A stretch of 64,000 nucleotides of DNA from Ancrocorticia populi (lineage in GTDB: Bacteria > Actinomycetota > Actinomycetes > Actinomycetales > Actinomycetaceae): NCBI RefSeq assembly GCF_003123745.1, contig NZ_QETB01000001.1:124001-188000 (forward strand). Direction: 5' to 3'. The notes beneath the pieces were generated by a model. That model was not told the DNA's origin and did not search any database. It saw only the letters and a list, made by a program, of their open reading frames with translations. Positions 17,693 through 25,502 of the stretch are shown here, one piece after another. Position numbers and translations under genes: made by a program. Numbering within the stretch: the first letter of the stretch is position 1; each line of letters opens with the position of its first letter.

Positions 17693-18682
17693 TTACGACG
17701 ACGACCGCTTGACCAGACGGGGCGGGAACACCAGCTCTCGAGCCTCCCGATCGAAATATTCGGCACGCGAGTTGATCAGTTCGAGTACTGCTTGTGCTTG
17801 CCGCTCTAGCTTTTGGTCCACTGAGGTAAAGTTGCCGGCAAATTCGGCTGCCAGGCGGGTATTGTCGTAGCTGATGACGGCAGCGTCCTTGCCTACACGG
17901 AGGCCCGCACCGCGAAGCGCAGAAATGACTTCCATCGACAGGAAGTCGTTATGGCAGATGAATGCGGTTCGCGACTGACTTTGATTTGCCATCGCGTGTG
18001 AGATGGTGGCATCAATACCCGATGAGAACTCGAGCACGTCCAGTTTGACACCGAGGGCGGTGGCTTGGGCGGCGAGTGCACTGCGTCGGCGATCGAGGCC
18101 GCGGTCATGCTCGGTTGCGACATCCACGAGGTAGATGGCCTCTTTCCATCCGCGTGTTCGCACGTGCTCCAATACTGATTGAGCAGCGGCCGCCTCGTCG
18201 AGTCGGATGGAATCCACCTTGCCGCCGATATCGCTATCGCCAATAACAACGAGCGGAATTTTGGAGCCTGTCTCAACAAGATCCTTGCGATCCAACCCCG
18301 GGCTGAACACGGCGAGGCCTCGCACGCGTAGCTCCCGGAATCGCCGGATAACGTTCGCTTCCTTCGCAGGATCATTGTCGGCGGTGGCAACAAGGGGAAG
18401 TAGTGCGGATTCTTCGGCATTGGCATCTAGTGCAGCAATGAGGTCTTGAAAGAATGGATTATTGAAGTTTGGAGCCACTATCCCGATGATGGGCGAGTTA
18501 GAGGCCGAAGCGAGGGTTGCGGCAGAAAGGTCGCGCGTGTATCCCAATTCGGCGGCAACCTTTTCGATGCGCTGCCGGGTTTCGGCGGCCACACGCGGGG
18601 AGCCGGAGAGTGCCATGGATACCAGAGTGCGCGATACACCCGCTTGACGCGCAACTTCAGCTTGGGTGACAGCCGTGTACAT
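17693..18682 (-). CDS. LacI-family transcriptional regulator
   Basis: This 329-residue regulator has helix-turn-helix QAEVARQAGVSRTLVSMALSG and a PBP1-like domain (IIGIVAPNFNNPFFQDLIAAL to VISYDNTRLAAEFAGNFTSVD). It is close to the 14043 protein in its recognition helix (VSRTLVS against VSRGLVS), fitting the near-identical operators at 15216 and 18910. The ATG at 18682 follows AGGAGAGGAGGCGCA, an unusually strong ribosome site. It is divergent from the operator TGACGCGCGTCA that precedes the transporter remnant and the iolG-iolE operon, its likely targets. Confidence 0.9.
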   Translation of the reverse strand: MYTAVTQAEVARQAGVSRTLVSMALSGSPRVAAETRQRIEKVAAELGYTRDLSAATLASASNSPIIGIVAPNFNNPFFQDLIAALDANAEESALLPLVATADNDPAKEANVIRRFRELRVRGLAVFSPGLDRKDLVETGSKIPLVVIGDSDIGGKVDSIRLDEAAAAQSVLEHVRTRGWKEAIYLVDVATEHDRGLDRRRSALAAQATALGVKLDVLEFSSGIDATISHAMANQSQSRTAFICHNDFLSMEVISALRGAGLRVGKDAAVISYDNTRLAAEFAGNFTSVDQKLERQAQAVLELINSRAEYFDREARELVFPPRLVKRSSS

Positions 18683-18909
18683 TGCGCCTCCTCTCCTGTG
18701 CTGCACTTTTGACGCTCTGCTTGAACTTATCCTAGGTGTTGGCGAGACAGACTTCAGACGGCTGCAGATTTCTGAATTGTGCGCACATTTAACCTACGGG
18801 AGCAAGGCCCTGACAACGTTGACACGCTTCAATGTCGAAATCAAAAGGTAAATATAAGAGATCTCGGGCTTGACATAGCCTATTTATACGCTAGCCTTGA
18901 CGTTGTAGG

Positions 18910-18921
18910 TGACGCGCGTCA
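18910..18921. promoter_or_regulatory. LacI-type operator TGACGCGCGTCA (site 3)
   Basis: A perfect 12-bp palindrome in the 322-nt divergent region 18683-19004. It shares the ACGCGCGT core of sites 1 and 2, with outer T-A pairs changed to G-C. TTGACG (18897-18902) with CAATAG 17 nt later could be the promoter it overlaps. Confidence 0.6.
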
Positions 18922-19004
18922 ATAGCGTGGATCACGTACTGGTCCCGTAGCTTTTGCGGAAAAGTGAAAACAAAGGCCGAATCGGTCGCATGCAAAGGAG
19001 CACA

Positions 19005-19202
19005 ATGCGAGCTGAAGAAATGTCTAAAGCGGGCGTCGCGGCAGATGCTGACCTCGATGTACGTGATGATTCAGCGCAACCATGTGAAACGAAACGATGT
19101 ATCGGCGCGCCAGCGATCGCTTTCTTCGTCAAGTTCGTGCCAGAAACCAAATATCACTCGCTCGAAGAACTCGAGATCCAGTTCCAAGAACAGTACAACT
19201 GA
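19005..19202 (+). pseudogene. Remnant of an IolT-like MFS transporter (central deletion)
   Basis: Sixty-five codons survive. The 5' end is well formed: AAAGGAG at 18994-19000, then ATG and a polar N-terminus (MRAEEMSKAGVAADADLD). The 3' end AFFVKFVPETKYHSLEELE matches the end of a sugar porter (compare AFLFYWKVVPETKIYTLEE in iolT at 12286). Everything between, roughly 450 codons, is missing, and the reading frame across the join is open. It starts 13 nt before the iolG operon and so was probably its first gene. It may still be translated as a short peptide, but it cannot transport. Confidence 0.75.
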
Positions 19203-19214
19203 TAGGACATCAAA

Positions 19215-20204
19215 ATGATCAATATCGCTCAATTCGGCGCTGGCTTTATCGGCCAGGTCCACGCCAAGAATCTGTCCGAGCATCCGAGCGTCAATTTCGC
19301 TCGCGTCTATGATGCAGATCCGGCCCGGGCTCAGGCAGCGGCTGAAAAGTTTGGCACCACCGCCGCCGCCACGATCGAGGAGATCCTCGGGGATACTTCG
19401 ATCGATGCCGTGCTGATCGCCTCCTCGACGAACACGCATGCAGACCTGCTCAAGGCGGCAGCCCGCGCTGGCAAGGCTGTATTCCTCGAAAAGCCTATCG
19501 ATCTGAGCTACGAGGTAGCCCAAGACGCCGCGGCCGTGGCCAAGGAAGCGGGCGTGCCCGTGATGATCGATCTCAACCGCCGGTTCGATGCGTCGAACGA
19601 GGCCATTCGCGAGGCCGTACTCTCCGGTGAAATCGGCGATGTAGAACTCATTGAGCTGAGCTCGCGTGGCCCATCGCTGCCACCGATCGAGTACCTCAAG
19701 GTATCGGGTGGCCAGATGCGCGATCAGAACGTCCACTTCTTCGATCTCATGTGCTGGATCACGGGGTTGGAGCCGGTATCGGTTTCCGCTATGGGTTCAG
19801 CTTTGGTTGATCCTCAGGTTGCGGGGGTGGGGGACGTTGATACCTCCGTTGCCATCCTTAAGCTCTCCAACGGTGCACTATGTCAGATCGATGCCCAGCG
19901 GCGCATCGGGTATGGCTACGACGAGCGGATCGAGGTGAACGGATCGAAGTCCATGGTTGAGGCCGGGCGTCAACGCACTGGTTGGGTCAATCGGTACTCC
20001 AAAGATCAGATCTCTACCAACGGAATGCATGCGGGTTGGTTCGAACGAATTGAGCCCACCTATCGTGCGGCTCTCGATGCCTTCGTGGATGCACTAGAGA
20101 AGGGAGAGGCTCCATCGCCTTCCCTCGAGGACGGCCTGCGTGCTCAGCGCATCGCGGAAGCAGCCACCGAGGCTCTCACAACCGGAAAGGCCGTGCAACT
20201 CTAA
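19215..20204 (+). CDS. Inositol 2-dehydrogenase-like Gfo/Idh/MocA enzyme (IolG copy)
   Basis: This 329-residue enzyme starts MINIAQFGAGFIGQVHAKN, with K93 in LEKPIDL and D170/H174 in RDQNVHFFD, the IolG-type triad. RRFDASNEAI and RRIGYGYDERIEV are also characteristic. It begins the functional part of the operon with the IolI-like isomerase (20231) and IolE (21158), giving a complete oxidise, isomerise, dehydrate set. A natural inference is use of an inositol isomer such as scyllo- or D-chiro-inositol, the isomerase linking it to the IolE substrate. Confidence 0.88.
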   Translation: MINIAQFGAGFIGQVHAKNLSEHPSVNFARVYDADPARAQAAAEKFGTTAAATIEEILGDTSIDAVLIASSTNTHADLLKAAARAGKAVFLEKPIDLSYEVAQDAAAVAKEAGVPVMIDLNRRFDASNEAIREAVLSGEIGDVELIELSSRGPSLPPIEYLKVSGGQMRDQNVHFFDLMCWITGLEPVSVSAMGSALVDPQVAGVGDVDTSVAILKLSNGALCQIDAQRRIGYGYDERIEVNGSKSMVEAGRQRTGWVNRYSKDQISTNGMHAGWFERIEPTYRAALDAFVDALEKGEAPSPSLEDGLRAQRIAEAATEALTTGKAVQL

Positions 20205-20230
20205 CGCCCACACTGAATCAAAGGAGCACT

Positions 20231-21121
20231 ATGAAACTCTCAATGAACGTGACGTCCACCTTCTTCGGAAACGTCGTCAATGACATCAAGGTGGCTAAGG
20301 AAGTCGGATTCGACGGCATCGAGCTTCAGAACCCGAAAATGGATCGCTACCTCGAAGCCGGGTACACCGCCGAAAGCGTGGTCCCTATGCTCGATGGCAT
20401 CGAGGTATCAGCATACGGTGCCCTGCAAGAAATGGAAGATGATGCTTTCCGTGCTGAGGCCGAGCGCTTAGCAAGCCAAGCCCAGCTTTTCGGAGCGCCA
20501 ACGCTTCAGATGTGCACAGGTCCGGTGGACGTTCAGGTGGTTAAGGATTTCAAGGCGGGCAAGCTCGCTGCGAACGATCCTCGTTACCGCGGCCTGCTCG
20601 GCGTGCCGGAAAAGGAACTCATCGAGAAGACGGCCAAGCGCATCGGCCTAGCCGCGGACATTGCAAAGGATCACGGCCTTGGCCTGTTTATCGAGCCACT
20701 CGGATGGGCACCGGTCAACGCTTTGCCTCAAGCGTTGCAGATCCTCGAGTTAGCCAAGCGTGACAATCTCGGGATCGTTGTTGATTTCTGGCATTTCTTT
20801 GTTGCCGGCGATACGCCCGAGGATGTGGCCAAGCTCGATCCGTCGATTATCCACGCGGTTCATGTATGCGACGGCCTCACGGTACCCGCAGGCGAGGTCC
20901 CCGATCAGGCCATCTCCCGCAACATCTGGACTGGTGGAGGTGATATCCCGTTGCAAGAGTGGGTGGATTCCGTCAAGGCCACTGGCTATGACGGGTGGTG
21001 GACCTCGGAGATCTTCTGCGATAAGACCCAAGAACTCGATTTCAATCTGGTAGCTGGGGCACTTCGCGACAACATGCAGATTCTCGTATCTGGAAAGCCA
21101 GGCGGAAAGTTCGCCAAGTAA
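20231..21121 (+). CDS. IolI-like inosose isomerase TIM barrel
   Basis: This 296-residue xylose-isomerase-like protein begins MKLSMNVTSTFFGNV. Metal ligands are in the expected order: E155 (LFIEPLGW), D185 (VVDFWHFF), H211 (AVHVCDG) and E260 (TSEIF), matching the Glu/Asp/His/Glu site of IolI-type isomerases. IolI interconverts 2-keto-myo-inositol and 1-keto-D-chiro-inositol, which would suit its place between a dehydrogenase and IolE. It is 26 nt after the dehydrogenase, with AAAGGAGCACT before the ATG. The exact substrate is inferred. Confidence 0.82.
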   Translation: MKLSMNVTSTFFGNVVNDIKVAKEVGFDGIELQNPKMDRYLEAGYTAESVVPMLDGIEVSAYGALQEMEDDAFRAEAERLASQAQLFGAPTLQMCTGPVDVQVVKDFKAGKLAANDPRYRGLLGVPEKELIEKTAKRIGLAADIAKDHGLGLFIEPLGWAPVNALPQALQILELAKRDNLGIVVDFWHFFVAGDTPEDVAKLDPSIIHAVHVCDGLTVPAGEVPDQAISRNIWTGGGDIPLQEWVDSVKATGYDGWWTSEIFCDKTQELDFNLVAGALRDNMQILVSGKPGGKFAK

Positions 21122-21157
21122 GAGTATCGATCTATACAACGAAGTAAAGGAAGAATA

Positions 21158-22045
21158 ATGAGCAAGATTGAACTGGGAATCCACCCGATCGGCTGGACGA
21201 ACGATGATATGCCCGAATTGGGCGATGAGAACACATTTGAGCAGTGCATCTCCGAAATGGCACTTTCGGGCTACACGGGAACCGAGATTGGACACAAGTA
21301 CCCGCGCGACCCCGCCGAACTGCATTCCTATCTAGACCCGCGCGGGCTCCGCGTGACGTCCTGCTGGACCTCGCTGTTCCTCACGACGAAGCCCTACGAG
21401 GAAACTGAGAAGGACTTCATCGATCAATGCAAGTTCCTTCAGGCGATGGGTTCTAAGTGCGTGGTGGTATCCGAGCAGGGACACTCGATCCAGGGCCAGA
21501 CTGAAACCCCGATCTTCGATGAAAAGCCGGTCTTTACCGATGAAGAATGGGATCGCCTGACTACAGGTCTAGAGAAGCTGGCGGACGTTGCCGCCCCCTA
21601 CGGTCTGAAGATCGCATTCCACCATCACATGGGTACGGGTGTGCAGACCACCGAGGAGATCGATCGCCTCATGGCTTCGACCGATCCATCCAAGGTGTAC
21701 CTGCTGCTAGATACCGGCCACCTCGTGTTTTCCGGTGAGGACCCGATGGATATCGCGACCCGCTATCTGGATCGGATCATCCATGTGCATCTCAAGGACA
21801 TTCGCGGCCCAGAACTGGCGCAGGCTCACGCGGAGAAGCAGTCCTTCCTTGGTGCTATCCGTAACGGCGTGTTCACTGTTCCAGGGGATGGGATCGTGGA
21901 CGTAGCCTCTGTCATGAGCCTCTTCAAGGATTCGGATTACGAGGGCTGGTTCGTTGTGGAGGCCGAACAGGATCCCGCCAAGGCGAATCCATTCACCTAC
22001 GCCACGATGGCACGGAAGTACATCAAGGAAACCACAGGGATCTAG
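21158..22045 (+). CDS. iolE: Inosose dehydratase IolE
   Basis: This 295-residue TIM-barrel enzyme dehydrates 2-keto-myo-inositol to trihydroxycyclohexane-dione, the IolD substrate. Near-canonical IolE stretches are HPIGWTNDDMPELG, ENTFEQCISEMALSGYTG, FHHHMGTGVQT and LLDTGHLVFSGEDP. AAGGAAGAATA precedes the ATG. It is last in the 19215-22045 operon and separated from iolB/iolD by 17 kb, so the core pathway is split between operons with different regulators. Confidence 0.95.
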   Translation: MSKIELGIHPIGWTNDDMPELGDENTFEQCISEMALSGYTGTEIGHKYPRDPAELHSYLDPRGLRVTSCWTSLFLTTKPYEETEKDFIDQCKFLQAMGSKCVVVSEQGHSIQGQTETPIFDEKPVFTDEEWDRLTTGLEKLADVAAPYGLKIAFHHHMGTGVQTTEEIDRLMASTDPSKVYLLLDTGHLVFSGEDPMDIATRYLDRIIHVHLKDIRGPELAQAHAEKQSFLGAIRNGVFTVPGDGIVDVASVMSLFKDSDYEGWFVVEAEQDPAKANPFTYATMARKYIKETTGI

Positions 22046-22099
22046 AACTCCATATTCTGTCCCTGAACTCCGAGGAGGTTGAACCTCATGGGGTGATGG

Positions 22100-22134
22100 T
22101 GGAGGGTCCTGCGCTTACTGCGCGGGACCCTCCA
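22100..22134. terminator. Strong hairpin between convergent iolE and YczE genes
   Basis: A 15-bp stem, TGGAGGGTCCTGCGC against GCGCGGGACCCTCCA with one wobble and loop TTACT, lies between the converging transcripts. Confidence 0.75.
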
Positions 22135-22171
22135 GCACATCAGCCAGTGCAGTTTCGGTCAGCAACCTCGA

Positions 22172-22804
22172 CTACGCCGGAGGCCCGAAGCGCAAGAACT
22201 TGCCTCGATCTAGGATCCGCAGCGAAAATTGGAGCGAGGTCCCTAAAAGGAATACGCAGGCGATTGTTCCGAATCCGAACGTTCCGCCCATGAGCACACC
22301 GATGGTAAAGAGTGTGGCGTCGTAAGCGACTCGTACGGTGCGGTATTGGAATCGTCGCTGATGTTCGAAGATTGCGAGGGGAACGTTATCGTTGGGGGCC
22401 ATACCAAGATGGGCAAGCTGCACTAGGGCTAAGCCGAACCCGATAACGCAAGGTCCAATAATGACGGCCGCTATTCGGATGCCAAGGTGGGAATCGAGCA
22501 GCCACTGTCCGAACGCTAAGGTGCAGACGTTCACTGTGCTGCCAATGAGCAGGACGCCGAGGACTGTCCCGATTCCAATGTGCTGCCGTGCGGTCAGGAG
22601 CAGAACGATGAGCAAAACGCCCTGATTGATATTCGCAATGGTGCCTACGAGCAAACCGGTGTGTATCGAGACCCCCTGTGCCAGCAGATTGAAGGGGTCT
22701 GATCCAAGTCCGCTGTTCACAAGAAGGGAGCTGGCAAAGCCGATGATGATGAGGCCAAGCACAAGTAGCGTGAGGCGCCGTCCAAAATACCGAGGCCTTT
22801 TCAT
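22172..22804 (-). CDS. YczE/YyaS/YitT-family membrane protein
   Basis: This 210-residue integral membrane protein begins MKRPRYFGRRLTLLVLG and has about five hydrophobic helices. The GLGSDPFNLLAQGVS and MAPNDNVPLAIF stretches are typical of the YczE/YitT group, whose function is poorly known. It is the last gene of a minus-strand operon with TauE/SafE, iolG and UPF0303. GAAGGAATAAC precedes the ATG. A transport role is possible from context but unproven. Confidence 0.8.
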   Translation of the reverse strand: MKRPRYFGRRLTLLVLGLIIIGFASSLLVNSGLGSDPFNLLAQGVSIHTGLLVGTIANINQGVLLIVLLLTARQHIGIGTVLGVLLIGSTVNVCTLAFGQWLLDSHLGIRIAAVIIGPCVIGFGLALVQLAHLGMAPNDNVPLAIFEHQRRFQYRTVRVAYDATLFTIGVLMGGTFGFGTIACVFLLGTSLQFSLRILDRGKFLRFGPPA

Positions 22805-22837
22805 GTTATTCCTTCAGTGTGGTGAAGAGTGGCCGGC

Positions 22838-23635
22838 TCAGAACAGCAGATAGACGGAGCTGAGTACCGTCAACACGATGATGAGCGGATTGAAGATTGC
22901 GGGATTCATCCGTTTGATAAGCCACCGCCCGAGGGCCGCACCCACGATCACCGTTGGTATCAGAAGGAGGTCGGAGGAGAGCGAGTGTGCAGAATGTAGC
23001 CCCAGCGTGGCCTGGAACGGCACCTTCGCGATGTTCACAATGAAGAAGAACCACGCCTGAGTGCCGAGGAATCGCACCATGTCGAACCCGGAGGCAAGGA
23101 AGTACATCGTCATGGGTGGCCCGCCGGAGTTCGCGACCATCGTTGTGAAGCTTCCGATGAAGCCGTAGATCCACCGCGCGATGGGGTTTTTGGCGAATTT
23201 TTCCGACGACGACGAAGTGGTCCCGTCCGCAAGCTCTTTCGTTATGCGGTCCTTACGTTTCCCGTTGAACATTAAGAGAAGCGTGATCGCCGTGAGTGCC
23301 AGCAAGATAATGCCAATCATCTTGCGCATACCACCGTCAGAAATAAAGTTGAGGACGATTGCGCCGGCAATAAGTCCAATGAAAACTGGGGGCACGACGA
23401 AACGCAGTGCCTTCCAATCCACATCGTGCCGGTACGCCCACACGGCCAAAAGATCGCCCACGAGCAGAAGGATCAGCATCACGGCGGTGGATTCTTTGGC
23501 GGGTAGCACGGCAGCGAACATCGCTACCGCTAGTGTTGCGAGGCCGGGTAGGGCAGTTTTGGCAATACCAATGAGCAAGCCGGCCAGGATAAGGATTACC
23601 CAGCCGGAAGTCGCGAGATCGTAAACAGGGAGCAT
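22838..23635 (-). CDS. TauE/SafE-family sulfite/organic anion exporter
   Basis: This 265-residue membrane protein has about eight helices. TauE features are GIAKTALPGLATLAVAMFA near the N-terminus and NSGGPPMTMYFLASGFD in the middle. Known relatives export sulfite, sulfoacetate or other small anions. Here it sits 9 nt downstream of iolG, so the exported compound may be produced or co-processed by that pathway; this is inference. Confidence 0.85.
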   Translation of the reverse strand: MLPVYDLATSGWVILILAGLLIGIAKTALPGLATLAVAMFAAVLPAKESTAVMLILLLVGDLLAVWAYRHDVDWKALRFVVPPVFIGLIAGAIVLNFISDGGMRKMIGIILLALTAITLLLMFNGKRKDRITKELADGTTSSSSEKFAKNPIARWIYGFIGSFTTMVANSGGPPMTMYFLASGFDMVRFLGTQAWFFFIVNIAKVPFQATLGLHSAHSLSSDLLLIPTVIVGAALGRWLIKRMNPAIFNPLIIVLTVLSSVYLLF

Positions 23636-23644
23636 GGTGTGTGG

Positions 23645-24634
23645 TCAGCCTAGGACCGTAGCGGGTGTGTTGTGGGCTTGGATGGTTGCCGCCTCAGCGA
23701 GGGCGAGTGCTTCTACACCGTCCTGAAGGCTGGGGGAGAGCGGGCTCCCCTTATCTAGTGCGCGAGCAAAACCGGCAACCTGTGCCTCAAATGCAGCACC
23801 ATATCGTTGTGCGTTGTTGCTCGTTACGCGGCCATGGGCGCTCGTAGTGTTCGTACCCGATGATACAACCGAGGTTGCGTGTTGGTTCGTCATGGACAGT
23901 GAACCCAGTGAGCCGAATGCCTCGATGCGCTGATCCCAGCCATAGACGCACCGGCGGTCATTGATGATCGTGCCGATTGCGCCTGATTTGGCCCTCAGCA
24001 CGGCAACGGCACCGTCGAAATCTCCCAGCTCCTTGACTCGTGGGTCCACGACGTTCTGGCCCACTGCATGGATGGATTCGATCAGGCCCAAGAAGAAGCG
24101 GGCCAGATCCAGCTCGTGGATCATCATGTCCTTGAAAATCCCACCAGAGAGTGGAACGTACTCTAAGGGTGGCGGGAACTCATCGCGTGAAATGAGCGTC
24201 AGCTGCTCGAGTGTGCCTATCTCCCCGGCGCTTATCCGCTCGTGAATTTCGAGAATGCTGGGGTCATAGCGGCGGTTGAAACCCATCTGTACCTGCCCAC
24301 CAAAGTCCTCAACCCGTTCAAGGCACTTACGTGCACGGTCCAGATCAAGGTCTACAGGTTTCTCGCATAGAACGGCTTTGCCCGCATGAACTGCGGCGAG
24401 AATGTATGCAACGTGGGTTTCGGTGATGGTGGTAATGATAATCGCGTCAACGTCAGGGGCTTTGATTGCTGCGTAGGCATCGGAGCTTACTTTGACACCG
24501 GGGCCAGCAATCGCGTGGGCCTTTTCGATCGTCCGATTGGTGATCCACGTAAGGTTCGTCAGTTTGCAGCGGCGTACCGCATCTGCATGTACGGCTGCGA
24601 TCTTGCCGGCTCCGATGATGGCGATGTTGATCAT
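23645..24634 (-). CDS. iolG: Inositol 2-dehydrogenase IolG (copy on minus strand)
   Basis: This 329-residue protein is the most canonical IolG in the window: GAGKIAAVHADAVRR, K92 in CEKPVDL, MGFNRRYDPS, LSGGIFKDMMIHELDLARF with D169 and H173, then NDRRCVYGWDQRIEAFGS. It oxidises myo-inositol (or scyllo/D-chiro isomers) with NAD. It lies 10 nt after UPF0303 and 9 nt before TauE, so it is embedded in an operon without other known inositol genes, unlike the other copies. Confidence 0.9.
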   Translation of the reverse strand: MINIAIIGAGKIAAVHADAVRRCKLTNLTWITNRTIEKAHAIAGPGVKVSSDAYAAIKAPDVDAIIITTITETHVAYILAAVHAGKAVLCEKPVDLDLDRARKCLERVEDFGGQVQMGFNRRYDPSILEIHERISAGEIGTLEQLTLISRDEFPPPLEYVPLSGGIFKDMMIHELDLARFFLGLIESIHAVGQNVVDPRVKELGDFDGAVAVLRAKSGAIGTIINDRRCVYGWDQRIEAFGSLGSLSMTNQHATSVVSSGTNTTSAHGRVTSNNAQRYGAAFEAQVAGFARALDKGSPLSPSLQDGVEALALAEAATIQAHNTPATVLG

Positions 24635-24644
24635 AGTGATCTGA

Positions 24645-25169
24645 TTACTTGTGAAGTACTGAGGAGAGGGCAGTTACAACAAGCGCATGGTCATGTGCTG
24701 CCGCCAAACCCGAAACAGCAACATAGCCGAGTGAAAGACCACTGGTGAGCAGGAGAGGAAACGCGCCGCCATGAGCGGCATAATCTTCCGCGGGTAGCTT
24801 GCTTTGCTCATCGAATCCTCCCTCACCATCATTGAGTTCGTAAGTGAGGCCTACGCGGAGGGATGACTGCGTGTACTGTTCTACAACGCGGCCCTTTCGG
24901 CGTGCCCAGCAATCGTTAGTAGTTCCTGCGCCTGGCAGAGCCGTATGGAAGATCGTCTGTGTTCCTACCCGTATATCCACCGCCACCGGCAGGTCTTCGG
25001 TACGAGCTATCGAGCGAATGCTCGTACCGATCTCCCAGATGGTGTCTAGATCGAGGGATTCGAAGCGCAGATTCTTCTCTTGATCGTGAACCTCGGCCAA
25101 GAGCTCTGGCTGACTTAGCCCGTCAAAATGCTGGCAGAGCTCCACAAATGATTGAGAAAGATTACTCAT
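24645..25169 (-). CDS. UPF0303 family (heme-degrading-domain-like) protein
   Basis: This 174-residue cytosolic protein of the DUF336/HbpS-GlcG-like fold has the UPF0303 signatures: ELLAEVHDQEKNLRFESLD, LPVAVDIRVGTQTIFHTALPG, NDCWARRKGRVV, YAAHGGAFPLLL and VSGLAAAHDHALVVTAL. Function is not established; relatives often sit with sugar or cyclitol catabolic genes, as here. It is the first gene of the four-gene minus-strand operon. Confidence 0.85.
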   Translation of the reverse strand: MSNLSQSFVELCQHFDGLSQPELLAEVHDQEKNLRFESLDLDTIWEIGTSIRSIARTEDLPVAVDIRVGTQTIFHTALPGAGTTNDCWARRKGRVVEQYTQSSLRVGLTYELNDGEGGFDEQSKLPAEDYAAHGGAFPLLLTSGLSLGYVAVSGLAAAHDHALVVTALSSVLHK

Positions 25170-25502
25170 GATTACCCGTCACCTCGTTGTAGGGATGGCC
25201 GCGGCGATGGAGCCATGACCAAGAAACTTATAATGACAGTACAAGGATTCGCAATCTTGGTCAATCGAATGAGAGTCTGGCGGTTCGTTAGCACACATCG
25301 TCTGTTTATGACCGAACTGGTTGGGGACGTTAGTCGCACTATTGCATGTAAATCTCGAAGCACTACCGTAAATTTAGCTATTTGTTGTAACAATTAGATG
25401 AAAAGGCTTGAAATTGTAGGTACGCTTGCTGATGAGGCCAGGTGATGAACGTCAGAGCCGGCGTTTTGGATGGCTGAGACTTTCCTAGTCAAGGAGGACG
25501 AG
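25170..25502. other. A+T-rich divergent intergenic region
   Basis: This 333-nt stretch separates UPF0303 (minus) from the alcohol dehydrogenase (plus). It is clearly richer in A+T than the genes and must hold both promoters. I see no perfect palindrome above 10 bp and no credible small gene; the Shine-Dalgarno of the dehydrogenase (AAGGAGG) is at 25491-25497. Confidence 0.5.

Noticed and set aside
19071-19736. Open frame of 221 codons on the minus strand
   Set aside because: It runs antisense across the transporter remnant and the dehydrogenase gene. It contains no recognisable domain.
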